From positions 2,480,001 through 2,544,000 of the forward strand of contig JAGYVD010000003.1 of NCBI GenBank assembly GCA_021209875.1: a DNA stretch of 64,000 nucleotides, read 5' to 3'. The notes beneath the pieces are model-generated. The model did not search any database, was not told the DNA's origin, and worked only from the letters and a program-made list of their open reading frames with translations. Position numbers and translations under genes: made by a program. Below are positions 13,042-23,708 of this stretch, one piece after another (positions within the stretch are counted from its first letter, which is position 1; the number at the start of each line of letters is the position of its first letter). Source of the stretch: Rosellinia necatrix. Lineage: Eukaryota; Ascomycota; Sordariomycetes; Xylariales; Xylariaceae.

Positions 13042-15184
13042 ATGGACCCCAACATGATGAACGCCCAGATGGGCCAGGCGTCGTTCTTCTACTACACTCC
13101 TGATCCCAACCCAGAGAACCGACAACACGGACATTTCAGCCAGCACCCAGGCCTCCAGCAGATACAACAACAGATGTATCCCATAGTTCCTACACTTCCC
13201 TCGACACCGATCTACTCGCGTCCCAACTCATCGTGCTCACAGCAGGCGATATCTGCCAAAATATACGCGACGATCCCTAGCAACGTGACACCGCAAAGAC
13301 CGAATAATTTCATGGCTGCCCATCCCGGAAAGCTCATGTTAGAGACGGATATCTGCGACAACGACGGGTACTATTACCCGGCCACGCCGCCACTGTCAAC
13401 ATCGGGCAGCTCTATGGGCAGCCCAGCCCACATGCAGGATGTATTGTCAACGCCATTGAACCCCATGTTTTCGGGCCTCGACGGCTGCGAGATGATCAAA
13501 GCCGACGATGAGACAACCAAGGCTCTGGAGAGCCTAGACTGGTCAAGTTACGCATCGCCACCCGTGACACCTGGTAAGTCCAACATTTCTTCGGTAACAA
13601 CTCTCGCGCAGATGGCAGAAATAGACTTGTAACTACTTAGCTACCGGTTGGCTATGGTTGTGTGTCGGTGCGTGGGTGAACCGCGATCGAAACAGCGACT
13701 GGAGGTCTGGTTGGGGGAGGGCCAATCGCTCGGGTGCTCCTGGGAGAAGGCAGAGAAAGAAAGAAAAAGAGAGCCAAACCGTCGAGGGGACAAAATGGTG
13801 GAGGTGATCAGGGATCACGTTTCTGCTGCATGATGATTTTCTTCAATGGGGTGGTTCGGAATAAAAGCGGCGGTCTAGAGCCATTGTCTGTCAAGTTGAA
13901 GAGGTAGAGGGGCTAACTCATAGTGCTCGTGCAGTGTACCTTCAGCACCTACAGGTACCCCAGACGGGGAAGAGGGTTTCGCTTAGCGTCAATCTCCCGG
14001 GCGACATCGCTAATGCTGCCGCCACCATCAATAACAACGCAGTCTGCGCCACTCCCACCAACATCTCCTTCGCTGAGAGCACAGCTTCATACGCAACCTC
14101 ATCATCGTCGTTGTCGTGCCCATCACTGTCGCCATCGCCATCTCCCCATTGCGACCAGGACCTTGATTTCTGCGACCCCCGCAATCTGACGGTGGGTGGC
14201 GCCGCTAACCCAACTTTGGCGCCCGAATTCTCAGCTTCCCCTGTCACACTGGAAGAATTCAGGGGTGAGACGGCAGCCAAGGAGACCACGCTCCCCGTCG
14301 CGTTCGACTTTCATCCTTCCATACACCACGGTCTTCCTTCCTTCGACGACATCTCCGACCTGGAATCCGAAGACGACTTTGTCAATTGCCTCGTCAATCT
14401 TGGCGAGCAGCCATCTGCTGAGGCGAAGAGGTCACGTTCTGACACGTGCTCGACGACTTTGTCTCTCGGCCACGACTCTTTCCTCACCGAGGGCGCCTTT
14501 GATTACGAAGACGCGTGCGCGGTGGCCGGGATGCCGAGCCCCGCTCTATCCTTCGACACCGACGCTCACTCGGATAAGAAGTTCAAGAAGTCCAAGAAGG
14601 AAAACCGAAAATCCGCGCCCATCATGAACATGGCCACTGCTACTGCCGACTCATCCTCCACACAGGAGCAGCAGGCGCAAGACACTGCGCAGAACGATGC
14701 CGCCAATGCCAACGAGAATGCCGTCGCCTCGAGCGACAGCTCAGATGCTGCACCTGCCCCTATTCCTGCCCCTGCCAACCGCCGTGGCCGCAAGCAGTCC
14801 CTCACCGAGGACCCCAGCAAGACTTTTGTCTGCGAGCTGTGCAACCGCCGGTTCCGACGCCAGGAACACCTGAAGCGCCATTACCGCTCCCTCCACACCC
14901 AAGACAAGCCATTTGAGTGCAACGAATGCGGCAAGAAGTTCTCGCGCAGCGACAACCTGGCCCAGCATGCACGGACCCATGGCAGTGGGGCCATCGTCAT
15001 GAACCTGCTTGACGGCAGCGAAGAAGCTCTTGACATGATCGCCCCTGCCGACAGCGACTATCACAACTTTGGCAAAGTCCTGTTCCAAGTTGCCTCTGAG
15101 ATACCCGGCAGCGGCAGTGACTTCTCGTCGGACGAATCGCAAAGCGAAAGCGGTGGCAAGAAGAAGCGCAAGCGGTCCGAGTAG
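13042..15184 (+). CDS. MSN2: Msn2/Seb1-type C2H2 zinc-finger stress transcription factor
   Basis: Two exons, 13042-13573 and 13935-15184, give 593 residues. The intron (13574-13934, 361 nt) has a GTAAGT donor and GTGCAG acceptor, and the frame joins cleanly (..PPVTP then VYLQHL..). The start is the first in-frame ATG (MDPNMMNAQ). The N-terminal two thirds is low-complexity, rich in Ser, Pro, Asn and acidic residues, as in activation domains. Two tandem C2H2 fingers lie at about residues 475-528: [19 protein letters not shown], then [19 protein letters not shown]. Their fingertip residues (RQEHLKR and RSDNLAQ) are those of the Msn2/Msn4/Seb1 family, which binds stress elements (AGGGG). The C-terminus ends in a basic KKKRKR cluster, a likely nuclear signal. 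By family, it should regulate osmotic, heat, oxidative and starvation responses. The symbol follows the yeast name. Confidence 0.92.
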
Positions 15185-17303
15185 ATTCTCGTCGACCGGC
15201 GTGTCGGCTGCACAACGCACAGCATCTTAACGACATTATGACTTCTTCGCACCAACGGTCTACCCCGCTAGCTTTACGCGGATCGGCCACTAGGGTCAAG
15301 GAACTATTCATTGGCGGTTTAATTGAAACGGACCAATACGGAAGGCTTCACACCTAGAGGACTCAAAAAGTTGCATCTTGATTTCCAGCGTCATGCCTTC
15401 TTGTATCAACATGGCAACACGTACAAAGCTTCTTTCATCACGACGAATAAAAAGGGACACAGGCGATTCGCCCGCATAGTATAGGGTCGGTCTGGATTTT
15501 CATCTTTGGTTGGCAAGGCGCGGCATGGTGGGCTCTACATAGAATATCGGTGGTCTTCATCCTCAGAAGATACACGACACACGCGCGTAACAAATTGGTT
15601 TCGGCGGCCTTTTCTTCTTCTATACCCTCGTTGTAATACCTCGGGCGGATGGGGCAGTGCGACCGTCCCGGCTCGGGAACCAATTCTGGCGAAAAGGGAT
15701 TCGATGACCCGGGCGGGTGCATCTTTCAACCTCGGCTCCCCCTTCCGCCTATTCTCTCTATAAGTTTTATATTGCCGTTTTCTGTAACGAGTATCGTAAA
15801 GTGCAGGCCATTTGAGACGGCTCTCAGGCAAACAATTGTACAGATAGGAGATATTTTCTCACCAATTTCATCGCTGCCAACCAATTACACATCCAACATA
15901 CGCTTCCCCTCGTGCCCCAACTACATCCCATGCAAGTGAGCTTTCGAATGAGACATCATTCACCCATCAGTGGTGTTTGTGTCTCAACGTTCGTTATTAT
16001 GAAGCATTTTGTATCCAAGTTCCGCCTTGGTGGATGATATGGCTACTAGATCACATCTCATTCATCACATGCAGGCATGCATGCACTGCCCCCCAGATGG
16101 CATAGATGTTTGCACATGCAAGTGATGAACGGCCCTTTTTGGCTTCACGCACCGGCAAAGACACCGAATAGATGAACCACACTTGCCAAACGTTGGTATC
16201 GTGATTATTCGGTCACAGCCTCGGGTCGCTATAGTGTCCCTCTCTATCGTCAAATAGCGCGAAGTCCCAAAAGTCCCAAATTAACCCCATCTGCCCCATC
16301 AAGCTGGGTTAAGGGCAAACCGCCCTCGGTACCGTGCAGCGATTGTTCGGCTGGGCTGGCCTTGTCACGTCCCGTTACCAGGGTACGGGTGCTGTAACAC
16401 TCGTCTCGGTACGGGGACACGCCGGGGACACGGATGTTAGTGGAGCCTGATCAAACCCCTTCGACGCTAGGTACCTGCCTAGCTATGCACTAGGTAGGTC
16501 AAGCAGGCAAATACAGAACAGCAAATCCCGTTTGCTCCAAGGGTCGCCAAACAAAGTTTGGGTGCCTGCACATGGTAGCTATTACGCTAGCGCACACCGT
16601 TCAACCTTTAGCTATTCCAGGACTAATTACCGCAATTCAGAGGTCATATACGCCACATGGTATTACGCCAGGTTTAACGGAAGCCAAGATTGAGAGCACT
16701 GTGCAACGCGACGTAACGTAACGTGGTGCCCAGAACCACTTACACCGTGACCACCACCACTCTTACCACACTACCCTACCACGCCACCATACTATCTACT
16801 AACTACTTACCTAGGTACACCAAGTAGTGTAGGCATGCATGTATGCATGTATATAAATATGTGTATATGTATGTATATATCTATATGTATATATCTATAT
16901 GTATATATCTATATGTATATATCTATATGTATATATCTATATATATGAATGTACCTACACTGGAGTATATGTGTTGCTGATACCATTTATGTGCATAGCA
17001 GTGTATATTACACACTATATGGTTGGTACATACCTAGGACATTAGAAGTAGGTAGGTAGGTAGGTACACTAACTATCTACCCCTACCTGTAGGGAGGTAC
17101 TTGAATAGGTAGTGTAGGTAGCGTAAGTAGGTTATATAGGTTTTAGTGTGTGGTATAGTACACGGCTAGTGTATTGGTTCGCTAACCCGCTCGGTGTCTA
17201 GAGGTGGTGACTAGACCCGTTACTCAGCTCTGCAATTCCCACCGCCCATCATTGCTCATCAAACAGCCTCTGCTTCGGCTGCAGATTCCGAATCCCCGTG
17301 GCC
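15185..17303. other. Intergenic spacer between MSN2 and DPH6
   Basis: No gene seen. The first few hundred bases are probably the MSN2 3'-UTR. It holds several TAGGTACC-type motifs (16,470-16,500; 16,805; 17,030-17,100) and a 14-bp AT tandem repeat listed separately. The open frames near 15,440-15,940 show no domain. Confidence 0.6.
16873..16942. repeat. 14-bp AT-only-like tandem repeat, five copies
   Basis: Five exact successive copies of GTATATATCTATAT start at 16873, 16887, 16901, 16915 and 16929. The tract lies about 360 bp upstream of the DPH6 start. Confidence 0.95.
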
Positions 17304-20300
17304 ATGGCAGCGGTGGCAACGTCGCTTTCTGTTATCGCGCTGATATCTGGCGGCAAGGACAGTTTCTATTCGATCCTCCACTGCCAAGCTAATGGCCATC
17401 GTGTTGTGGCATTAGCAAATCTCTATCCATCCCCAGCAAATGAAGAAACCACTTTGGGCACGACGCAGCGCGAGTCCAAATCCCAGTCCCAGTCCCAGTC
17501 CCAGCCTCAGTCCCAGCCTCAGTCCCGATCCCAGTCCTGTCCTCATTCGCTACTAGTCGCATCTTCATCACCCTCATCACCCTCTTCGTCACAACGAGTC
17601 GATCATAATGAGGCGTCCGTGCCCCGCCGCCGGCCCTCAGCCTCGTTGGCTGGGACGGACGACACGTGCGACGGGAGCGACGATGGCGAGTCTGATCTAA
17701 ATAGTTTCATGTACCAGACCGTGGGCCATCAGATCGTCCCCTTGTACGCTCGGGCCACTGGCTTACCACTACACCGCCGGCCCATCGTAGGAACCGTGGT
17801 CCACCACGGCCTTAGCTACGAGGAGCCTCGCCGCCGTGACCCGCAAAGATTGGTGGCGTTGGACGGCGTAGCGCTCAGGCCTTCAGATCGCCATCTCTCC
17901 TCAGCTACCCACGATTTGCAGGGATACAAGGAGCAGGAAACCCGCGATGAGGGAGAGCACGAGCCAGAGCCAGAGCCAGAGTTGGAGGATGAGACCGAAT
18001 CCTTGGTTCCGTTGCTGTGCACTGTCCTCAAGGCGCATCCAGAGGCCAACGCCCTGTGCACGGGCGCTATCTTATCGACCTACCAGCGTACTCGAGTTGA
18101 GTCTATCGCTCTGCGCTTGGGCCTTGTGCCTCTATCATATCTATGGCAGTTTACCGAACTGCCACCCTCGATGCCAGGCGGCTGTTACCGCCAATGTATC
18201 GACTTCACGGAAAGAGCCACGCGGAAGGACCACGACGTGGCCAGGCGGGCGAGAAAAGGGGGCCGGAACCCTCCGCGGGACGATGCTCGACTCCTTCGTG
18301 ACATGGCGGGCGTCGGGCTAGAGGCTCGTATTGTGAAGGTTGCAAGCGCAGGGCTCGATGAAGGCTTCCTCTGGGAAAATGTGGCGAGCGAGGCGGGAGT
18401 GCGGCGTATGGAGCGTGCTATGCGCCGTTTCGGCGCTGCGGCTGGCCGGGGCTCGATACTCGGCGAGGGTGGCGAATTTGAGACGCTCGTCGTTGATGGA
18501 CCGCCTTCCCTCTTCAAAGGCCGCATAGTCGTGTCGGACGAGCATAAACGCGTCATCCGCGAAGGAGGCGGGTGCGCGTGGTTAAGCTTTCGCCGCGCGG
18601 ATGTGGTACTGAAGGATGAGCCGGAACAGGCAGGTGAATTTCGGACACCCACGCTAGACCTCGGAATCCCAGAATTACTCGACCCCAGATTCGAAGGCAT
18701 AATACGATGCTTACTTGTCATCCCCGCCAGGGAAATAGAGCAGCCTGGGCTTATCAATCCATTGTCATGCGATGACAACACTAAACCCCTCGGCAATCTC
18801 GGTTCAACCCATACTGGCCCCATTGCAGAGACGGGCTCGCCGACGTGCCAACTACTGCTATCGCTGCAAGCACTCTCGTCGCAAGAATGGTGCTACCTTG
18901 GCGGCGACGGCGACGGAGCCGGGTCTATCAATGTCGAGGAGCAAACAGTCAGCATTGTGGACCAGATTCGCCGCCGCCTCGCCGAGTGCACGCTGCCCAC
19001 CACCGCGATAACAAGCTCTATCATTGTGTTACGGCACATGTCAGATTTCCCGCTCGTCAATAAACATTATGGCTCATTATTCCAGGGACCTAACCCGCCA
19101 TCGCGAGTCACTATTTCGTGTGGCAGCGAACTTCTGCCAAAAGCTGCCTCTATCGCAGTTTATCTATCTGTACAGTTGCGCTTGCAATTGCACGATAGGC
19201 GCGGGCTCCATGTCCAGTCGCGCTCATATTGGGCGCCTGCTAATATTGGACCTTACAGTCAAGCCATCGCGTTTCCTCTCTTACCTCGGCCGGTGGGGAA
19301 CGCCGCGAACGAGGATAATGTTAAAGATGGACATGAATCACAACAAAATTCCGAGATCCTGAGGTCACCCTTCGCCATATCTATAGCTGGTCAGATCCCC
19401 CTTATCCCTGCATCCATGGACCTACCCCCCTCTTCGCGGCCAGATTGTCTTGAGCTTCAAATCGTTTTAGCTCTACAACATCTTTGGCGTATCGGAGTCG
19501 AAATGCAAGTTCGATGGTGGACGAGCGTTGTCGCCTATTTCCCCGCTGCATCGTCTACAGAGACGATACGCCACCAGGCGCTGCTTGCGGCGGCTGCGTG
19601 GAGGACCGCCCATCTATGGCCTCACTTAGATGACGGTGATGAAGACAACGATGAGCACGATGCAAGTGACGATGATAATGACGGTGCTGGTCCGGATCTT
19701 TGGGATCGGCGGTATAATGCCGAGTTTATGACTTACGGTGGAAGCGATGAAGAAGATTCCTTCCCGCTGTCTCTTCCGAACTGGAATGTCTTAAAGGGAC
19801 TCGACACTAATATTGACAACGCGGCGGCGCCCTTTCGAAACGAAGTCGCGAAAGTACCCTTTTTCTTTGCTGCGGAGGTCGAGGAGCTCCCACGCCAAGC
19901 TGGGGTCGAGTGGCATGCACACTTGGGACTTACTGAGGTACCTCTAGGATCTGTTACACTACATCCCATCATTTGTGATGACGTCCCCTCTCTCGAACGG
20001 AGTTTGTTTAGTTTGGAGCTCCACCATGTCGTGGTGGACGCAGCGGATGCCATGTTCATTCAGACAACCGCCGTCGTACGTCCTTCTCTTGATCATAGCC
20101 AGAGTTGGAGGGCGTCGGTTCCCATAGATGTATTTCGTAGCGTGTCCATTGCCGTATCCGCCTCACTTGGAAAATTACTCGGCCTACCATCACAGCCTTT
20201 TATGAAGCCGAAACTCATATACACGGGGGCCTCTCAGATTGCCGACAACTTTAACCTTGAGGAGACTGGAGCGGTGATTCCATGCCGCTCACTTTGGAAT

Positions 20301-20369
20301 TCTCAGGGCTACCAGCTTTGCGCCGTGTCCATTTTCGAAACTAGAGCAATCAGGATGAAAGAGACCTGA
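17304..20369 (+). CDS. DPH6: Diphthine-ammonia ligase with C-terminal RidA/YjgF domains (Dph6)
   Basis: A single exon of 1,021 residues from the ATG at 17304; the frame opens slightly upstream but without an ATG. The N-terminus holds the ATP-pyrophosphatase loop SGGKDS (residues 15-20). Other Dph6 landmarks are HPEANALCTGAILSTYQRTR (about 243-262) and GEGGEFETLVVDGP (about 386-400). The enzyme performs the last step of diphthamide synthesis, ATP-dependent amidation of diphthine on elongation factor 2, in the cytoplasm. Two RidA-like domains follow, at about 510-620 and 635-960; the second begins SYWAPANIGPYSQAI. The same architecture is known in yeast Dph6 (685 residues). The extra length comes from low-complexity inserts: a Ser/Gln repeat near 55-75, an acidic EPEPEPE stretch near 220, an Arg/Lys-rich stretch near 295-330 and an Asp-rich stretch near 775-795. 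No splice signals support removing any of them. Confidence 0.93.
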   Translation: MAAVATSLSVIALISGGKDSFYSILHCQANGHRVVALANLYPSPANEETTLGTTQRESKSQSQSQSQPQSQPQSRSQSCPHSLLVASSSPSSPSSSQRVDHNEASVPRRRPSASLAGTDDTCDGSDDGESDLNSFMYQTVGHQIVPLYARATGLPLHRRPIVGTVVHHGLSYEEPRRRDPQRLVALDGVALRPSDRHLSSATHDLQGYKEQETRDEGEHEPEPEPELEDETESLVPLLCTVLKAHPEANALCTGAILSTYQRTRVESIALRLGLVPLSYLWQFTELPPSMPGGCYRQCIDFTERATRKDHDVARRARKGGRNPPRDDARLLRDMAGVGLEARIVKVASAGLDEGFLWENVASEAGVRRMERAMRRFGAAAGRGSILGEGGEFETLVVDGPPSLFKGRIVVSDEHKRVIREGGGCAWLSFRRADVVLKDEPEQAGEFRTPTLDLGIPELLDPRFEGIIRCLLVIPAREIEQPGLINPLSCDDNTKPLGNLGSTHTGPIAETGSPTCQLLLSLQALSSQEWCYLGGDGDGAGSINVEEQTVSIVDQIRRRLAECTLPTTAITSSIIVLRHMSDFPLVNKHYGSLFQGPNPPSRVTISCGSELLPKAASIAVYLSVQLRLQLHDRRGLHVQSRSYWAPANIGPYSQAIAFPLLPRPVGNAANEDNVKDGHESQQNSEILRSPFAISIAGQIPLIPASMDLPPSSRPDCLELQIVLALQHLWRIGVEMQVRWWTSVVAYFPAASSTETIRHQALLAAAAWRTAHLWPHLDDGDEDNDEHDASDDDNDGAGPDLWDRRYNAEFMTYGGSDEEDSFPLSLPNWNVLKGLDTNIDNAAAPFRNEVAKVPFFFAAEVEELPRQAGVEWHAHLGLTEVPLGSVTLHPIICDDVPSLERSLFSLELHHVVVDAADAMFIQTTAVVRPSLDHSQSWRASVPIDVFRSVSIAVSASLGKLLGLPSQPFMKPKLIYTGASQIADNFNLEETGAVIPCRSLWNSQGYQLCAVSIFETRAIRMKET

Positions 20370-21727
20370 AATGCATTGCATGCTAGACGTTTGACTACCG
20401 CTATAACGTTAGCCCGAGTACAGATCATACCAATAAAAGCTACCGGTGCACTTGATAGATACCATGTGTTAGCAATCTCACGTGGTGCAGCGCTTGACTA
20501 CCAGCCAGGCGGTGACCTGACTCTAGTTACTATTGCAATACCTACGATTACCATAAACTTATAACATGGTAAAGGTCTTCATCTGATCGTAGAAATACCC
20601 TGAGTATTTGAGTTGAGACACTCTCATACCCAACCAACCCACGTTAACTCTGCACGTTGCCATGCTCGAGTACCAGGTTCATCCATATTTTGGCACGGGA
20701 TCAAAGTTGCTCGTCGTTCAAAAATTACTATAGTCGGGAACACGATACCGCTAGACCGGGTAATGCCGCCGGGAATCCATTGCGCCTTCTTGTGAAGAAA
20801 ATGTGATTGGCGTCAGCCTTGTGGGAACAAACATCTGTCTCCATTAAGACACGCGTCATCCCTTGGATAGATGGCTAGATTGAGGTTATTCAACACCTGC
20901 CAAGCCCCAGCCAATTATGAACGTTATATCTCAGATTGCCGTTGGGAGTAAACTCAGTTTTCGTTCTTGCACGCGCGTCGACATCCCGCTAGATCCCTTT
21001 GCAGCTTGCAAGCCTGTCAGCCAGCCAGATGCTGGATTTATATTCAACAGCATAATGTTATCTCAATTCTTCCCACGTTTCGCCATCTGACGTCTTTTTG
21101 CAGTCATAAAGATGAGTAACACAAAAACAAAGCTATCCTTACTCAATGGGCTATTCTCGTCAGCGCAGATATAACCGAGATTTTGGATGCATCAGTTATA
21201 GTAACTTACCAATCGGACGGATGTTACATCGGGCTTAGTTGTGCGGGCTGGCGTCAGCATCGAACGTGAGGTCATCCTCGAAATCGTGTTTCATTTGACT
21301 CGCTGGGCTTTGCTGCGACCATCAAAGCTCGACACGGATAGGCTATTGCTTGGGGGGCCCTTTTCCCACCTGGCAGTCTGCGAGGCGGGAAACATCAAAT
21401 CAAAATAGTGTTGGAAGGGTAGCATTACTAGATCCATGGGAGAAACGCGACCCCATCTGGATGGCTTGCATTTGGACTCAACTCAAAACAGCCCCCCTCC
21501 CCCCCCTTTCGCATTAGGCAGGTAAATGTAACTAGGCTGAGGGGAACGCCTATCCTTCTCGGTGTAGAACATACATCCCGAATTTGCGGGACGGAGTAAT
21601 TGGTATCACTCAGGTCGGTGTATATAAACGCCCAACGTGCCTGGTTTTCTCGCCGGATTCATTGCCCACCACAGAAAGACTCACACACTACCTGGTTCTC
21701 GCAGAATTTTCGCTTCAGCAAAACATC
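20370..21727. other. Intergenic spacer and PL20 promoter region
   Basis: No gene seen. Composition is even and open frames are below 70 codons. The 3' end is the promoter of the glucuronan lyase gene, with a C-rich run near 21,490-21,510 and a TATA box. Confidence 0.6.
21620..21628 (+). promoter_or_regulatory. TATA box of the glucuronan lyase gene
   Basis: GTATATAAA lies about 100 bp before the start codon, followed by a CA-rich leader. This is one of the few clear TATA boxes in the window and fits an inducible secreted-enzyme gene. Confidence 0.6.
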
Positions 21728-22498
21728 ATGCTGTCTCACGCCATCACCCTCCTCTGCGCGCTGGGCGGCGCTGCCACGGTCCAGGCGACGCAGAGTTTCA
21801 ACAACCCGGGCACCTTGGCCGGATGGGACACGTTCACGCACGAGAACAAGGGGACGGTGCAGGAGGTCACGAATGTGGTCTACAAAGGGAGCACGGCGCT
21901 CAAGATGACGCAGGTCTACGACCCGAGCTGGACGGGGCGATACCACTCGGAGGCGGTCAAGTACAACGCGTACAAGAAGGGGGACACGGGGTTCTACGGG
22001 TTCGCGTTCCGGCTGCAGGACAACTGGCAGTTCGCGCCGGCGCAGAGCTACAACCTGGCGCAGTTCATCGCCGACTTCACGGACCTCGGGTGCGAGGAGA
22101 CGTACATGCCGTCGACGCTGGTGTGGATCCAGGGCGACCAGCTGGCGACGCGGGTCAAGTACGGCGAGGTCTGCCCGACGAGCCAGCAGAAGACGCGCAG
22201 CTTCAACAACCTCAAGACCGTCACGGCCGGCGCGTGGCACCGCGTCGAGCTCCAGGTCAGCTGGAAGAGCGACGGCACCGGCTACTTCAAGATGTGGTAC
22301 GACGGCGAGAAGGTCACCGAGACGTACAACATCCCCACCAACGTCGGCGACGGCCGGCCCTTCCAGTTCCGCGTTGGCCTCTACGCCAACGGCTGGCATG
22401 ACTCGGGATACCAGGGCACCCAGCCCACGCGCCAGGTCTGGTACGACCAGATCGCCGCCGGCTCCGAGTTCGCCGACGCCAACCCGGATGCGTGGTAA
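21728..22498 (+). CDS. Secreted glucuronan lyase, polysaccharide lyase family 20
   Basis: A single exon of 256 residues. The start is the ATG of MLSHAITLLCALGG, which opens a typical signal peptide with likely cleavage after VQA near residue 19. The mature part is a compact beta-sandwich-like enzyme of about 237 residues, matching in length and sequence style the PL20 beta-1,4-glucuronan lyase of Trichoderma (FNNPGTLAGWDTF, GFYGFAFRLQDNW, YNLAQFIADF, GAWHRVELQVSW, FRVGLYANGWHDSGY, RQVWYDQI). PL20 enzymes cleave beta-1,4-linked polyglucuronic acid by beta-elimination outside the cell. Codons end strongly in G or C, giving a much higher GC content than the flanks and long open shadow frames on both strands. 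No other carbohydrate-active gene is adjacent, and the GH5 gene lies 11 kb away. Confidence 0.88.
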   Translation: MLSHAITLLCALGGAATVQATQSFNNPGTLAGWDTFTHENKGTVQEVTNVVYKGSTALKMTQVYDPSWTGRYHSEAVKYNAYKKGDTGFYGFAFRLQDNWQFAPAQSYNLAQFIADFTDLGCEETYMPSTLVWIQGDQLATRVKYGEVCPTSQQKTRSFNNLKTVTAGAWHRVELQVSWKSDGTGYFKMWYDGEKVTETYNIPTNVGDGRPFQFRVGLYANGWHDSGYQGTQPTRQVWYDQIAAGSEFADANPDAW

Positions 22499-23708
22499 TT
22501 CGGCTTGTTGGCCTCCGGGCGGGGAGGAAGGGGTTTATGGAGCACCGACGCAGTGCAAGGATGCAGGGTTTCTCTGAACGGATATGGGATGCGTATTGGT
22601 GTCTGTTGAATATATAATTGATTCTGTAACCTCTCCCTAAAACTACCCCTTGTTATAAAACACCCCGTTGTGCGTGTCCCACCGACGGTTAGTCAATATG
22701 TGATAACATCCTCAGGAGACTGGGTCGGTGGATATAGGTACCGCATATAGCCATACTAATGACTAGTACCTGACTAGAAGCGACCCAGGTATGGTGGTTA
22801 CGAGGGAGTGTTTGCAATAATATGAGCGAGTATCTTGTGTAACAAGTGTAACAAACGTATAACCAGATAATACCTATGGGCATCCAAAGCTGGGATGAAT
22901 CGTAGACCTGCCTGGATGGCGAGTTGAACCTCGTCAGGGATAGTAGGGGATAGAGAAACACGTATCGGGTGAACGGGTAATATGAATAGTGAAAGTACGT
23001 GCAGTACCTACTCAGATCTCAAAGGTAATCTTGACGCTGTCACCAAGGACAAGGCGTGTTCCCAGTTCCCAGCTGACAGAGCTGAACTCTCGCTGGGCGG
23101 GGGGGCCTATAGTTATTCCTTTTTATTGATTTAATTAGGTGCTTTAACTTACCTACCTTGGCACCTTGTGTAGTTGGGTATTACCGTATAATCAGATTGT
23201 TAAATTGTAGTTTCAACATCTGAAGAACGAATGCATGCTATAGTCGGTTGAGTAAGCGGAGAGATTCATCAATCACATGTAAATCAAAGTGGTAGATTCA
23301 GATTTGGCACCACTTATTCATGGACAAATGCGTCATAGCCCTCGAATCAGGGGCAAGCTGATTCGTGCATATCCTGGGGTACACGAGAGCACCCGCATGC
23401 GCTAAGGGGGGCCCGCATAGGTACCGAGCTTCTACCCTTCCTGAGCCGAGATAGCAGCAATTAGCTTGCCATGCCTCTCTCACCTCTCAATCCGCGCGAC
23501 CGTCCGTAGACACCACGTAACCACGTTCCCACCTTTTCCCGTTCCTCCAAATCATACCGTCGTGTAAGCAATTCGAATAGATTAGTATCGCTCAATGGTT
23601 CGGTAACAGCGCATCATATCACCTCTTTCTTTTTCCCTCGGCACTTCGCTCGACCCAACGCGGTCGCTTTCTCCCGCTCCCGCAACCCCCCAGAATAGCC
23701 GAGGCACG
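22499..23708. other. Intergenic spacer
   Basis: No gene seen. The left end should hold the lyase 3'-UTR and the right end the PMP24 promoter. Open frames are short and featureless. Confidence 0.6.

Noticed and set aside
18180..18290. Possible intron inside DPH6 (Arg/Lys-rich insert)
   Set aside because: The only donors are weak and no CTRAY branch site precedes a usable acceptor, so it is kept as a coding insert.
21637..22401. Long plus- and minus-strand frames over the lyase gene
   Set aside because: They are shadows caused by the very high third-position GC of the real PL20 gene, with Arg/Gly/Val-rich nonsense products.
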